The translations under genes were made by a program, and so were the position numbers. This document shows positions 1 to 7,356 of a stretch of 44,629 bases of DNA, in pieces. Position 1 is the stretch's first letter, and each line of letters begins with the position of its first letter. Source of the DNA: Planctomycetota bacterium (lineage in GTDB: Bacteria > Planctomycetota > Planctomycetia > Pirellulales > Pirellulaceae); NCBI GenBank assembly GCA_029259935.1, contig JAJDEH010000107.1, forward strand, positions 1 to 44,629, read 5' to 3'. The notes beneath the pieces are model-generated. The model searched no databases. It worked only from the letters and a program-made list of their open reading frames with translations, and was not told the origin of the DNA.

Positions 1-641
1 GGGCGGAGTGAGGATTCGAGGCCCAGGCGACGCGCGGTTTGCTTCTGCCAGCGCTCGCTTCCGTAGGGCGTCCCCCGGGCGATGCAGTCGCGGAGGGCTT
101 TCAGTTCCGGCTCGGTTTGCGGCTGGTTCACGCACGCCAGCCAATCGTCGGGGCGACGCACGGGGCCGCCGGCCAGCGGGGGCTTGTCAATCTGCTTCGG
201 AGGCCTGCCCAACGACGACCAGGGCCAGCGCTGGGCTTTGCGGACGGGCAGCGATTTCGCGCGTACCGGGTTGCGTTCCACATAGCGCAGGACCGTCAGG
301 TAGTGTTCGTCTTGCTGGATCGGAAATGCCTTGAAGCGGCCCTGCCACACATGGCCGCTGGAATCGTAGTGCCGGTGGTAGCGCCGCACATGGGCGGTCA
401 GCAGCCACTGCATCCAACGGCTCAAGTCCCCATCCTGGCGGGGCCACAACACGAGGTGGAAATGATTGGGCATCAAGCAATAGCCCAGCAATCGCATGGG
501 CAGCCGGTCGCTGGCCTGAATGAGAAGTTTGAGAAAGGAGGCATAGTCGTCGTCCTTGTGAAAGACGACTCCCCGCGCATTACCACGATTGAGTACGTGA
601 TAACAAATGTTCCCCACGGAGGCTCGCGACGTTTTCGGCAT
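1..641 (-). CDS. REP-associated tyrosine transposase (Y1_Tnp, IS200-like), 3' end cut by window edge
   Basis: The minus strand is open from an ATG at 641 to the window edge (213 codons, no stop), so the C-terminus is missing. The protein begins MPKTSRASVGNICYHVLNRG, typical of the single-strand HUH transposases that mobilise REP palindromes in bacteria. The HUH metal-binding motif PNHFHLVLW is at about residues 58-66. It is followed by HVRRYHRHY, VWQGRFKAFP and LRYVERNPVRAKSLP, the last carrying the expected catalytic Tyr region. Such proteins act as housekeeping or repeat-spreading transposases rather than classical IS transposases. That fits the many small palindromic repeats in this window, but whether this enzyme moves any of them is inference. 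The body shows no frameshift, so it is probably intact. Confidence 0.9.
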   Translation of the reverse strand, partial: MPKTSRASVGNICYHVLNRGNARGVVFHKDDDYASFLKLLIQASDRLPMRLLGYCLMPNHFHLVLWPRQDGDLSRWMQWLLTAHVRRYHRHYDSSGHVWQGRFKAFPIQQDEHYLTVLRYVERNPVRAKSLPVRKAQRWPWSSLGRPPKQIDKPPLAGGPVRRPDDWLACVNQPQTEPELKALRDCIARGTPYGSERWQKQTARRLGLESSLR

Positions 642-687
642 ACCCCCAAACTAGCAAACCCAGCGCCGCCCGTCAATAAAGCAGAAT

Positions 688-747
688 GTCCCCTTTTTGT
701 TGTCCCTTTTTGTTGTCTGTCCCTTTTTGTTGTCCTTTTTGTTGTCC
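688..747. repeat. short tandem repeat, TTTTTGTTGTCC units
   Basis: About four imperfect copies of a 12-15 bp unit, (CCC)TTTTTGTTGTCC, lie directly upstream of the transposase and exactly at the broken end of the Hsp70 remnant. The units are contiguous with no spacers, so this is not CRISPR. It probably marks the recombination or slippage point at which the Hsp70 sequence was lost. Confidence 0.7.
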
Positions 748-748
748 T

Positions 749-1085
749 GATCTGCGACCACTCGAAATTTGCGTGCTCAAGCACGATCTTCGTCGTGGCC
801 TCCGTTCTTTCCAGCAAGTCACTGGTCATCTCTTCGAACGTATCACGAGTGAATTCAACTCTTGACCGAGACCCGCCATGCGAGCAAACGACAAATGTCC
901 GCTGACACTCCGACACCGCGTGCTTTGCCTCCTCGCAGTCGAGCCATAGCTGCGCGGCGTTGTGAGGATCGCTTCGCGGATCAACGCCATGTTCCCTTTG
1001 GAATTGCTCGACAACCTAATTGACCAGACGCTCGTCGAAGTCCTTACCACCCAATTGAAAATCGCCATCGGTCGCGATCGCGCGA
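749..1085 (-). pseudogene. Hsp70/DnaK-family remnant (second half of the nucleotide-binding domain)
   Basis: Translating the minus strand from about 1085 gives ATDGDFQLGGKDFDERLVN, a stop codon, then VVEQFQREHGVDPRSDPHN, WLDCEEAKHAV, TRDTFEEMTSDLLERT and LEHANFEWSQI. This follows the Hsp70 order: LGG-DFD loop, the DCE-AK helix, and the R-FEEM segment that precedes the GGSTR motif. The ATP-binding N-terminus, the GGSTR loop and the whole substrate-binding domain are absent. One end runs into the tandem repeat at 688-747 and the other into the 65-bp dispersed repeat at 1088-1152. The internal stop and double truncation show it is dead. Similar Hsp70 proteins (HscC-like chaperones in planctomycetes) are the likely source. 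Confidence 0.8.
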
Positions 1086-1087
1086 AA

Positions 1088-1152
1088 CTACCCTTCAACA
1101 GGCTGCCAGGGTCCAAATGCCGGCGCCTAAAGTTGTTGCGAGGCTGAGGACG
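1088..1152. repeat. 65-bp dispersed repeat, copy 1
   Basis: This segment, starting CTACCCTTCAACAGGCTGCC, matches 6622-6686 with about 8 substitutions in 65 bases and no gaps. Here it abuts the Hsp70 remnant. In the second copy it lies inside the long repeat A. It contains the short imperfect palindrome TTGGACCCTGGCA-like on the minus strand, but no ORF. Confidence 0.75.
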
Positions 1153-1279
1153 GCTGCTTCGGTCGCCATGTCTTCACCTGAGCCATCTAGAGTCATACAA
1201 TAACTCTTACTCTTGACTAACCTCTCCGCGAAATTCGCCGACGTGTTCACGTCGCTAGTGTCGAACTGGAGCAACAGTT

Positions 1280-4200
1280 TTGCTGGATCGAAACCAAGTA
1301 AGCAACCGCAAGTGGATCGTTCGTCCCATTTTCCTGTCCAGCACATTTCGCGACATGCATGCTGAGCGCGATTATTTGCGGGCGCACGTTTTCCCCGAGC
1401 TTGCGCATCGATTACGTGCGCGATTTCATCATCTTGAAATCATTGATTTGCGTCAGGGAATCGAAACGGCGGACATCGACGCTCAGGCGAATCGTGACCT
1501 GGAGGTTCTTCAAGTCTGCTTACGGGAAATCGAGCGTTCACATCCATTCTTTATCGGATTGATCGGTGATCGATACGGATGGATCCCTCCCCGAGAACGA
1601 ATCCAGGCGGCCATTAAAGAGGCTGGATATCGCGGAAATATAGACGGTATTAGCGTAACCGAATTGGAGTTCTTGTACGGAGCGTTGGAAGCAGAGGAGT
1701 CTGATTTGAAAGCCTGGTTCTACCTTCGTGATCCGCTTCAATACGATGCGATGCCAACTGAACTCGCCGAATCGTACCGCACTCTCGTAGAAGACGATTC
1801 GACCGCTTCGAATGAACAACTTGCTCGGCTGAAGCAAAGATTGCGGACCGACCCGCGCACCCGTGATCGTGTGCGCACATATTCCGCAACCTGGGAGCAT
1901 GCCTCAAATCGCATCGCCCCGGAAAGCCTCAAAGCTTGGGGCGATCAAGTACTTGAAGACCTATGGCGAGATCTCAAAGAAGAAACGGCGGCTCATGTTC
2001 AGTCCTCTCCGGCAACCTGGCAAGAAGTCGACCGAGAGCTACTTGAATCGTTTGTGGATGACCGCCTGACCGAGTTCGTGGGTCGTGTCGATTGCACGAA
2101 AAGGCTCGTCGAGCATGCGCTGCAGGAGAAGAGCGAAGAGGCGGCTTGGGCCATCCATGTTCGCGGCGAACCAGGTTCTGGCAAGAGCAGCCTTTTCGGA
2201 AAGGTGTACGGTGAGCTGCTGCAGGAGGACGAATTGGTTGTACTCGCCCATGCGGCGGGCATTTTCGCCGAATCAGATTCAATCGAACGGATGCAGCGCC
2301 GCTGGATTTACGAACTTGGTCAGATCGAAAAAGCGTTAAACGACCAAGGACGTGCGGCCACCGAGCTGACAACGCAGGACGATGTTGACGCAGAGTTTGC
2401 CCGCCTGTTGCATGAAGTTTCGCAAGTGAGGCGAATAGTCATCATGGTCGACGCGTTGAATCAGTTTTCCGATTCTCAGAAAGCCACTTCGCTCACCTGG
2501 CTACCTCTCGTTGTTCCAGGCGGTGTCCGCGTGATCGTGACTTCGCTTTCAAAGTTTACCGGTGGCCATATCCACGAGAATGTCGAAATGATGAATCTTC
2601 CGCCATTTTCCGTGGAAGAAGGAAAGTCGTTCGCAAAGCTTGTGCACCAACGATATCACCGGCAGCCGAATGAGCAAGCACTAGCTGCCTTGTTTGCAAA
2701 AGAGCGAATAAAAGGGGAACTCGCATCCGGGAATCCGCTCTGGCTGCGGTTGGCGTTAGACTCATTGAATCTGATGGAGGGAGACGACTTTGTTCGCGCC
2801 GAAAAGGAATTTGCCCCGTTGCCCGCTCACGCTCGTATGCATGCCTTGGTGGCCCAAGAGGCGGCACAGTTTCCCGCGGTTCTAGCGCCGGCCTTCGTCT
2901 GGATGTTAGAGCGAACGGAGCGACACTTTGGGAGTCGCTGGGTGCGCGCTTTGTTGGAGTTGATTGCGATATCACGCAATGGCTGGCGGCAATCCGACCT
3001 TGAAGAACTCGTTTCGCGCGTCAGCGGCGAGCCTTGGAGTGATCTCAAGTTTGCAGGTGCTCGCCGGTTTCTTGGTTCGCACTTAGTTCAACGCGGAGTG
3101 AACGCATCTTGGACGTTTCTGCACGAGCAGCTGCGGGAGGCCGTCCTCGAAAGGAGCTCGTCCACAACAGATCGGCGTTTGACGTTGCATCGTCGCATCG
3201 CTCATCATTTGCTGTCGCTTCCCAAAGACGACGAGGTACGTCAAAGCGAAACAATGTACCACTTGCTAGGCACCAACGATCAGGTCCTTGCCGCGAAGTT
3301 CGTCGCCAGCTTGGACGACGACGACCCGGCATTGCCCTACGCCGTTGCTTCCATTGCTGATCACTGCGTCAGCGGTTCCACCGTGGAATTGTGGGCAGGC
3401 GACAGTCATCAACTGGAGGAAGATGGGCAACTTGAAGAGCTCTGCGAAGTTCTCCAGGGCGTGCCGGAACTGTTCGGCGATATCGCCAACGACCCCAGCT
3501 TCGGCTCGGCACGGGGTACGAAAATCCGTCTGGATACGAGCACCAACACACGCTTTGTAACGAGCATGCTTGACGTCGAAAGTCTGTCGCATGACGAGAT
3601 TATTCAAATCGCATTCATTCTTCAAAACGAATTGCGAGTCAAGAGTGGAGGAGTTCGCCAGATTCTGCAATCATGCAAGCCAGCGATTGAACGCGTTCTC
3701 GCGGAAAACCCCAACCATTGCCGCGCCTGGGCCGAGCTGTTTCGAAACAAGTATCTCTTCGGATTGGTCCTCCTCACACAAGGAAGTACCGACGATGCGT
3801 GGGTGATGTTAAACGAAGCGCATCATGTAGTGTTGAGCATTCCAGACGATCGAATCCGCGATTCGATCGAAGAACACTTGGCCGATTGTCTGAGTACGAT
3901 GGCGTCCGCCGAAATGAGGATGCGAAGAATCCCCGACGCCCTTTCACACCAGCAAGAAGCTATCGAACGCCTAGATCATCTGCGAAAGAAGGGTACGCTT
4001 TCCAAAGACGGTTTTGATTCCTTGATCGACACGACCTTTGAACATGGCGACGTCTTGGCAGAGTCGGGAAAGGTCGAGGACGCACGAAGAACGTACAAGC
4101 AGGCTGCGGCATTACTGGAAGATTATCCCGGAGGAGAAATCCAACGATCGTACAATGTCGCACTGTCTTCGGATAAACAAGGCAACCTATTCCTGCGGGA

Positions 4201-5812
4201 TGGCGACTACGAAAACGCGTTGGTCCAGTATCAGGGTTCGCTTGATGTTAGCGAAGAGTTGCTGAGGGGAAATCCGCTAGGTCCCAATGCGATGCACCGC
4301 GTCGGCGTCAGCCAAGCAAAGGTAGCGAACGCTCTGATGGGCCTTGGAAGATACCACGACGCGGTCGAGGCTTGTCAGCGATGTGTCGCGCTTTCCGAAC
4401 GCGTTATCAATTCCGATCGCGCCTCCTTTTCTTTTCGGAAACAGAACGCGGTGGACCGTGGGCGGCTGGGCCAGGCGCTTATCGGGGCAAAGAGATTCGA
4501 AGAAGCGCTGGCTCAAAACAATGAAGTGGTCGGAATACTCGACGGTTGGGTCGAGACGGACCCCAAGAACATCGGAATTCGGGAACGTCTCGTTCAGGCT
4601 CACAACCAAGGTTGCTTGATTCACCAGAAACTCGGCAACAACGATGAAGCCGCCAGGTGCTACGCTCAAGGATTATTGGCTGAGCTTCAAATTGCCGCTC
4701 TGGCGGGAATGCAGGAGAAGGACGCCAAACTGCTTGTCGAAAAAGCCTTGCCTTTGGCACGCCAACTCGTAGGCCAAGGCGACGAGAAATTGACGCTTGA
4801 GTTACTACGAACCTGCCTCTCGCTGTTCGCGGAGGACGACTTGCCTCCTTCCGAAGTCCAGTTGCAATTCAACCTCGGATTATGTCATCAAAGGATCGCA
4901 GAAGTACTCGAGGCCCAAGACTCGTGGCAGGACGCATGCGCGGCGTATGACTTGGCTCGGCAAAAACTCTTGACTGTTGCAACATTGACAGCGCAAGAGG
5001 TGCCCGTTCAGTCGTACCTGTCTGCAACAAAGAAATGGCTGGAGCTGTGCCGGCGGCAATATCTTGGCGGTGACGAGAGTCACGTCACGGCCCATCAACT
5101 TTGCTGTGACTACGTCGCTCTGGGTGACAATTGGAAGAATCAGAATGAACCGGATCAGGCGCTGCCGTGTTTCGAGTCCGCGTTGTCAATCGCCAATATG
5201 GAACTTGAGAAAGAGAACGATGTTAGGGATTTTGCTCGTTCGAGTTCGGTCGCTTTAGAACGCATGGGCGACTGTTTGATGATGAAAAACGATTTCTCCG
5301 GCGCCGCCGATTGTTACTCGCGGTGTGCTACGCTTCGCAAGAAGATCGATCAGGAGTTTAGCGATCCCGAGAGCAAGACAATGCTCGGGCTGGCGCTGGA
5401 CCGATGGGGTTCGACGGCGGCCGCCCGCAATGCGGATGAACAAGCTTTATCGCTCCATGACACTGCCATCGCCCTCTTTCAGAGGGTAATTTCTGAAGCT
5501 GGTTATCAGTATGACGATATGAACGTGCTGCACTATCTCGGCACGGCATATCTCAACATCGCTGCACGGAACCGAAAGCTAAATCCAACCGAGATGATCG
5601 ACAACATGCTGGTATGTTTCGTGATCATGGAGTTTCTGGAAGCAGAGGGCTATCCGATCAGCGCCGAGGTTAAGGCTCGACTTAGCTATGTGCAAAAGGC
5701 GATCGACCAGGGTGTCTTGAAGCCAGAATTTCTGCAGAATAGCCGAACACTCGTTTACGCGCAGCTTGGAATCCCCCAGGAAAATCGCAATCGCGCGCGT
5801 TTCCAAAATTAG
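1280..5812 (+). CDS. DUF4062 - STAND NTPase - TPR protein (NACHT-like, conflict/defence type)
   Basis: A 1,510-residue protein. The start is a TTG at 1280, the first possible start after an in-frame stop at 1256, with GGAG 9 bases upstream. Residues 15-100 form a DUF4062 domain (RPIFLSSTFRDM, then GLIGDRYGW), a TIR/SIR-like fold found at the N-terminus of NPHP3-type STAND proteins. An NTPase module follows: Walker A GEPGSGKSS at 296-304 and Walker B RIVIMVDAL at about 385-393, then a winged-helix-like region to about 640. From roughly residue 830 to 1470 there are many tetratricopeptide-like helical pairs (for example NLFLRDGDYENALVQYQGSL). In known STAND systems the repeats sense a ligand, the NTPase oligomerises, and the N-terminal domain is the effector. 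A defence role here is inference. It is a lone gene with no close neighbour on its strand. Confidence 0.85.
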   Translation: MLDRNQVSNRKWIVRPIFLSSTFRDMHAERDYLRAHVFPELAHRLRARFHHLEIIDLRQGIETADIDAQANRDLEVLQVCLREIERSHPFFIGLIGDRYGWIPPRERIQAAIKEAGYRGNIDGISVTELEFLYGALEAEESDLKAWFYLRDPLQYDAMPTELAESYRTLVEDDSTASNEQLARLKQRLRTDPRTRDRVRTYSATWEHASNRIAPESLKAWGDQVLEDLWRDLKEETAAHVQSSPATWQEVDRELLESFVDDRLTEFVGRVDCTKRLVEHALQEKSEEAAWAIHVRGEPGSGKSSLFGKVYGELLQEDELVVLAHAAGIFAESDSIERMQRRWIYELGQIEKALNDQGRAATELTTQDDVDAEFARLLHEVSQVRRIVIMVDALNQFSDSQKATSLTWLPLVVPGGVRVIVTSLSKFTGGHIHENVEMMNLPPFSVEEGKSFAKLVHQRYHRQPNEQALAALFAKERIKGELASGNPLWLRLALDSLNLMEGDDFVRAEKEFAPLPAHARMHALVAQEAAQFPAVLAPAFVWMLERTERHFGSRWVRALLELIAISRNGWRQSDLEELVSRVSGEPWSDLKFAGARRFLGSHLVQRGVNASWTFLHEQLREAVLERSSSTTDRRLTLHRRIAHHLLSLPKDDEVRQSETMYHLLGTNDQVLAAKFVASLDDDDPALPYAVASIADHCVSGSTVELWAGDSHQLEEDGQLEELCEVLQGVPELFGDIANDPSFGSARGTKIRLDTSTNTRFVTSMLDVESLSHDEIIQIAFILQNELRVKSGGVRQILQSCKPAIERVLAENPNHCRAWAELFRNKYLFGLVLLTQGSTDDAWVMLNEAHHVVLSIPDDRIRDSIEEHLADCLSTMASAEMRMRRIPDALSHQQEAIERLDHLRKKGTLSKDGFDSLIDTTFEHGDVLAESGKVEDARRTYKQAAALLEDYPGGEIQRSYNVALSSDKQGNLFLRDGDYENALVQYQGSLDVSEELLRGNPLGPNAMHRVGVSQAKVANALMGLGRYHDAVEACQRCVALSERVINSDRASFSFRKQNAVDRGRLGQALIGAKRFEEALAQNNEVVGILDGWVETDPKNIGIRERLVQAHNQGCLIHQKLGNNDEAARCYAQGLLAELQIAALAGMQEKDAKLLVEKALPLARQLVGQGDEKLTLELLRTCLSLFAEDDLPPSEVQLQFNLGLCHQRIAEVLEAQDSWQDACAAYDLARQKLLTVATLTAQEVPVQSYLSATKKWLELCRRQYLGGDESHVTAHQLCCDYVALGDNWKNQNEPDQALPCFESALSIANMELEKENDVRDFARSSSVALERMGDCLMMKNDFSGAADCYSRCATLRKKIDQEFSDPESKTMLGLALDRWGSTAAARNADEQALSLHDTAIALFQRVISEAGYQYDDMNVLHYLGTAYLNIAARNRKLNPTEMIDNMLVCFVIMEFLEAEGYPISAEVKARLSYVQKAIDQGVLKPEFLQNSRTLVYAQLGIPQENRNRARFQN

Positions 5813-6378
5813 AGTGGCTCACAGGGTCAAATGATCTTTTTCGGTGACAAATCACCGGGTCGCGCTGGGGCCAAGGGTTGGAGAACAAACTGATTCAGCC
5901 GAGTGACGAAGTCGGCCTCGCCGCAATGCGGCCTGAGTGAGATTGCGTGTTCAAGTGATTGAAGCAGCGACTCATCGATTGGATTGGCCGCGCACTACAA
6001 CGTGAGACCGGGCGTTTTCACCAGGAAACAATACGTCTAAAGGAAGAAGTGGAGCGACAATCCTCCAAACACCCGTCGCTCCGCTTCGGCCACCAGCGGG
6101 GTGTGGGCAGCTAGATCGTTAACACGCAGCGGTGAGGTCAACCTCGTTCAGTTCAAGACTCTCGTTCGGCGCGGCGGTTGAAAAACTCGGTGTGAGTTAC
6201 CAATCAGGCGCAACTTCAGAGGGATGCCTGCGGCGAGCACACCGCATGCAGTTCTCCGAAATCCCAATCCGCGCTGGTCGATGCAACTCGCGAGTTGGCC
6301 ATGCGCCAAATTGAGCGAAGTGTGTCAACCGCCGTTACTTAGAAGCGTGCCAGGAGCCTTTTTTCTACTCGCTCGTGC

Positions 6379-6500
6379 TAAGGATCGTTCGCGAAACAAG
6401 TGTCGCGTTTTGATCAGCCGTTGGGCGTTAGCCCCGGTTTTTCAGAACCGGACGCTAACGCATTCCGGCTAATGGGACACTAATTGCCCGAACGATCCTA
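6379..6500. repeat. MITE/REP-like hairpin element with 11-bp inverted ends
   Basis: AGGATCGTTCG at 6381-6391 is the perfect reverse complement of CGAACGATCCT at 6489-6499. Between them lies a long hairpin: GCGTTAGCCCCGGTT pairs with AACCGGACGCTAACGC, enclosed by AGCCG/CGGCT (6416-6470). This layout resembles a small non-autonomous palindromic element. The transposase at 1-641 belongs to the class that mobilises such palindromes, but the link is not proven. Confidence 0.7.
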
Positions 6501-6589
6501 AATGGCCGTCCGCCGAGCCCTGCCCATGCCGCACGGATGATTTGGCCACAATAAACGCGAAGAGACACAAAAAACCAAAGTCGGTGATT

Positions 6590-7192
6590 CCGCTTTTCGT
6601 GCCTCTTGGTGTTTTTCGTGGCTACCCTTCACCAGGCTGCCAAGGTCCAAGTGCCGACGCCTAGAGTTTTTGCGCGGCTGATGACGAACCGACTCGACGT
6701 ACCGAACGGGAATGCCTGGCGGACGTGTATGCAGAGATTGAAAAAGTTTTGTAAAATGGACTTTGGAGGGCAGCGCGGCGCGACCTTGATGTAGTGCGGT
6801 TTTAAACCGTGCTGTCTTCAAGCCAAGGTCTGCCAATGATGCAAAGTGAGACCTGCGGTCGAGCCGGTGGCTAGGTCGAGAGATCTGGCCACAACAATCT
6901 TGGCGAATACCGGCTTGGCCTTTACGAATCTTGCCTTTTTTGCGGGACGAATGCGCGCGGACGATTGAGAATAATTGCAAAACGATTGCACGGATGAGCG
7001 GCCTAACAGCCGCTCGTCGGGCCGGTTTAGCGAGGAGACAGAACATGCCATGCCCGAAACGCACAACGCAAACGCTTTCATTGCACGCTGTTAGCAACGC
7101 GTGTTGGGAGCGAGGGCCTGGCAGGCGGAAGCGAGGAAGCTTTGAAAAACTCGTCGCGGGCGTATGTTACAAAGCCGTGAGTGCGCCGCTTG
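6590..7192 (+). repeat. long dispersed repeat, copy A (inverted partner at 20347-20825)
   Basis: Reading forward, this segment runs parallel to the reverse complement of 20347-20825. Shared landmarks include GCCTCTTGGTGTTTTTCGTG, GTAAAATGGA-TTGGAGGGCAG, TTTTTTGCGGGACGAATGCG, GGGCCGGTTTAGCGAGGAGA, GTTAGCAACGCGTG and GTATGTTACAAAGCCGTGAG. The copies differ by many substitutions and small indels; copy A also holds the 65-bp repeat. A short open frame from 7045 (ATGCCATGCCC, with an upstream AGGAGA) is open in both copies. Differences between them fall about equally on codon positions 1, 2 and 3, so I do not call it a gene. The imperfect palindrome GAGCGGCC-TAACA-GCCGCTC at about 6996-7015 could form RNA structure. 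Confidence 0.75.
6622..6686. repeat. 65-bp dispersed repeat, copy 2
   Basis: Matches 1088-1152 over its full length with about 8 substitutions. It sits within long repeat A, where the partner copy B has a shorter unrelated stretch at the corresponding place after the common CCTTCA. Confidence 0.75.
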
Positions 7193-7195
7193 GTT

Positions 7196-7216
7196 CTCCC
7201 CCTTGCCAAGGGGGAG
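7196..7216. repeat. CTCCCCCTTGCCAAGGGGGAG palindrome, copy 1
   Basis: A near-perfect 21-bp palindrome with 9-bp arms, beside the end of long repeat A. Related palindromes occur at 9363-9383 and 20164-20184. It lies about 140 bases past the stop of the minus-strand gene at 7357-9168, so it might also act as that gene's transcription terminator, although no T-run follows. Confidence 0.65.
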
Positions 7217-7356
7217 TTAGAGAGGGTCGAAAACGCGGCTGGAATATCGAACAGGGAATATCGAAGGACGAAGGGAGAGAAGAACAAGACAGTGGGGCCC
7301 GGCGACGGCTTGGGAGAGTTCTCCTACTTGGCTTTCCAAGCATGGATTAGCCGGGC

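Larger units (their letters stand above)
5813..7356. other. 1.5-kb non-coding stretch holding several repeats
   Basis: No convincing gene lies here; the open frames are short and have no recognisable protein features. The first 550 bases (5813-6370) show nothing definable. The rest holds a hairpin element with inverted ends (6379-6500), long repeat copy A (about 6590-7192) with the nested 65-bp repeat, and a CCCCCTT-AAGGGGG palindrome at 7196-7216. Confidence 0.6.

Noticed and set aside
688..747. CRISPR array.
   Set aside because: The repeat units are contiguous and 12-15 bp long, with no spacers and no cas genes in the window.
39..905. A 288-codon plus-strand open frame.
   Set aside because: It is antisense to the transposase and the Hsp70 remnant and includes the tandem repeat as a Phe/Val-rich run.
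7045..7192. A small open frame in long repeat A, with AGGAGA upstream, also open in copy B.
   Set aside because: About 21 codons differ between the copies, and changes are as common at codon positions 1 and 2 as at position 3, which argues against a protein under selection.
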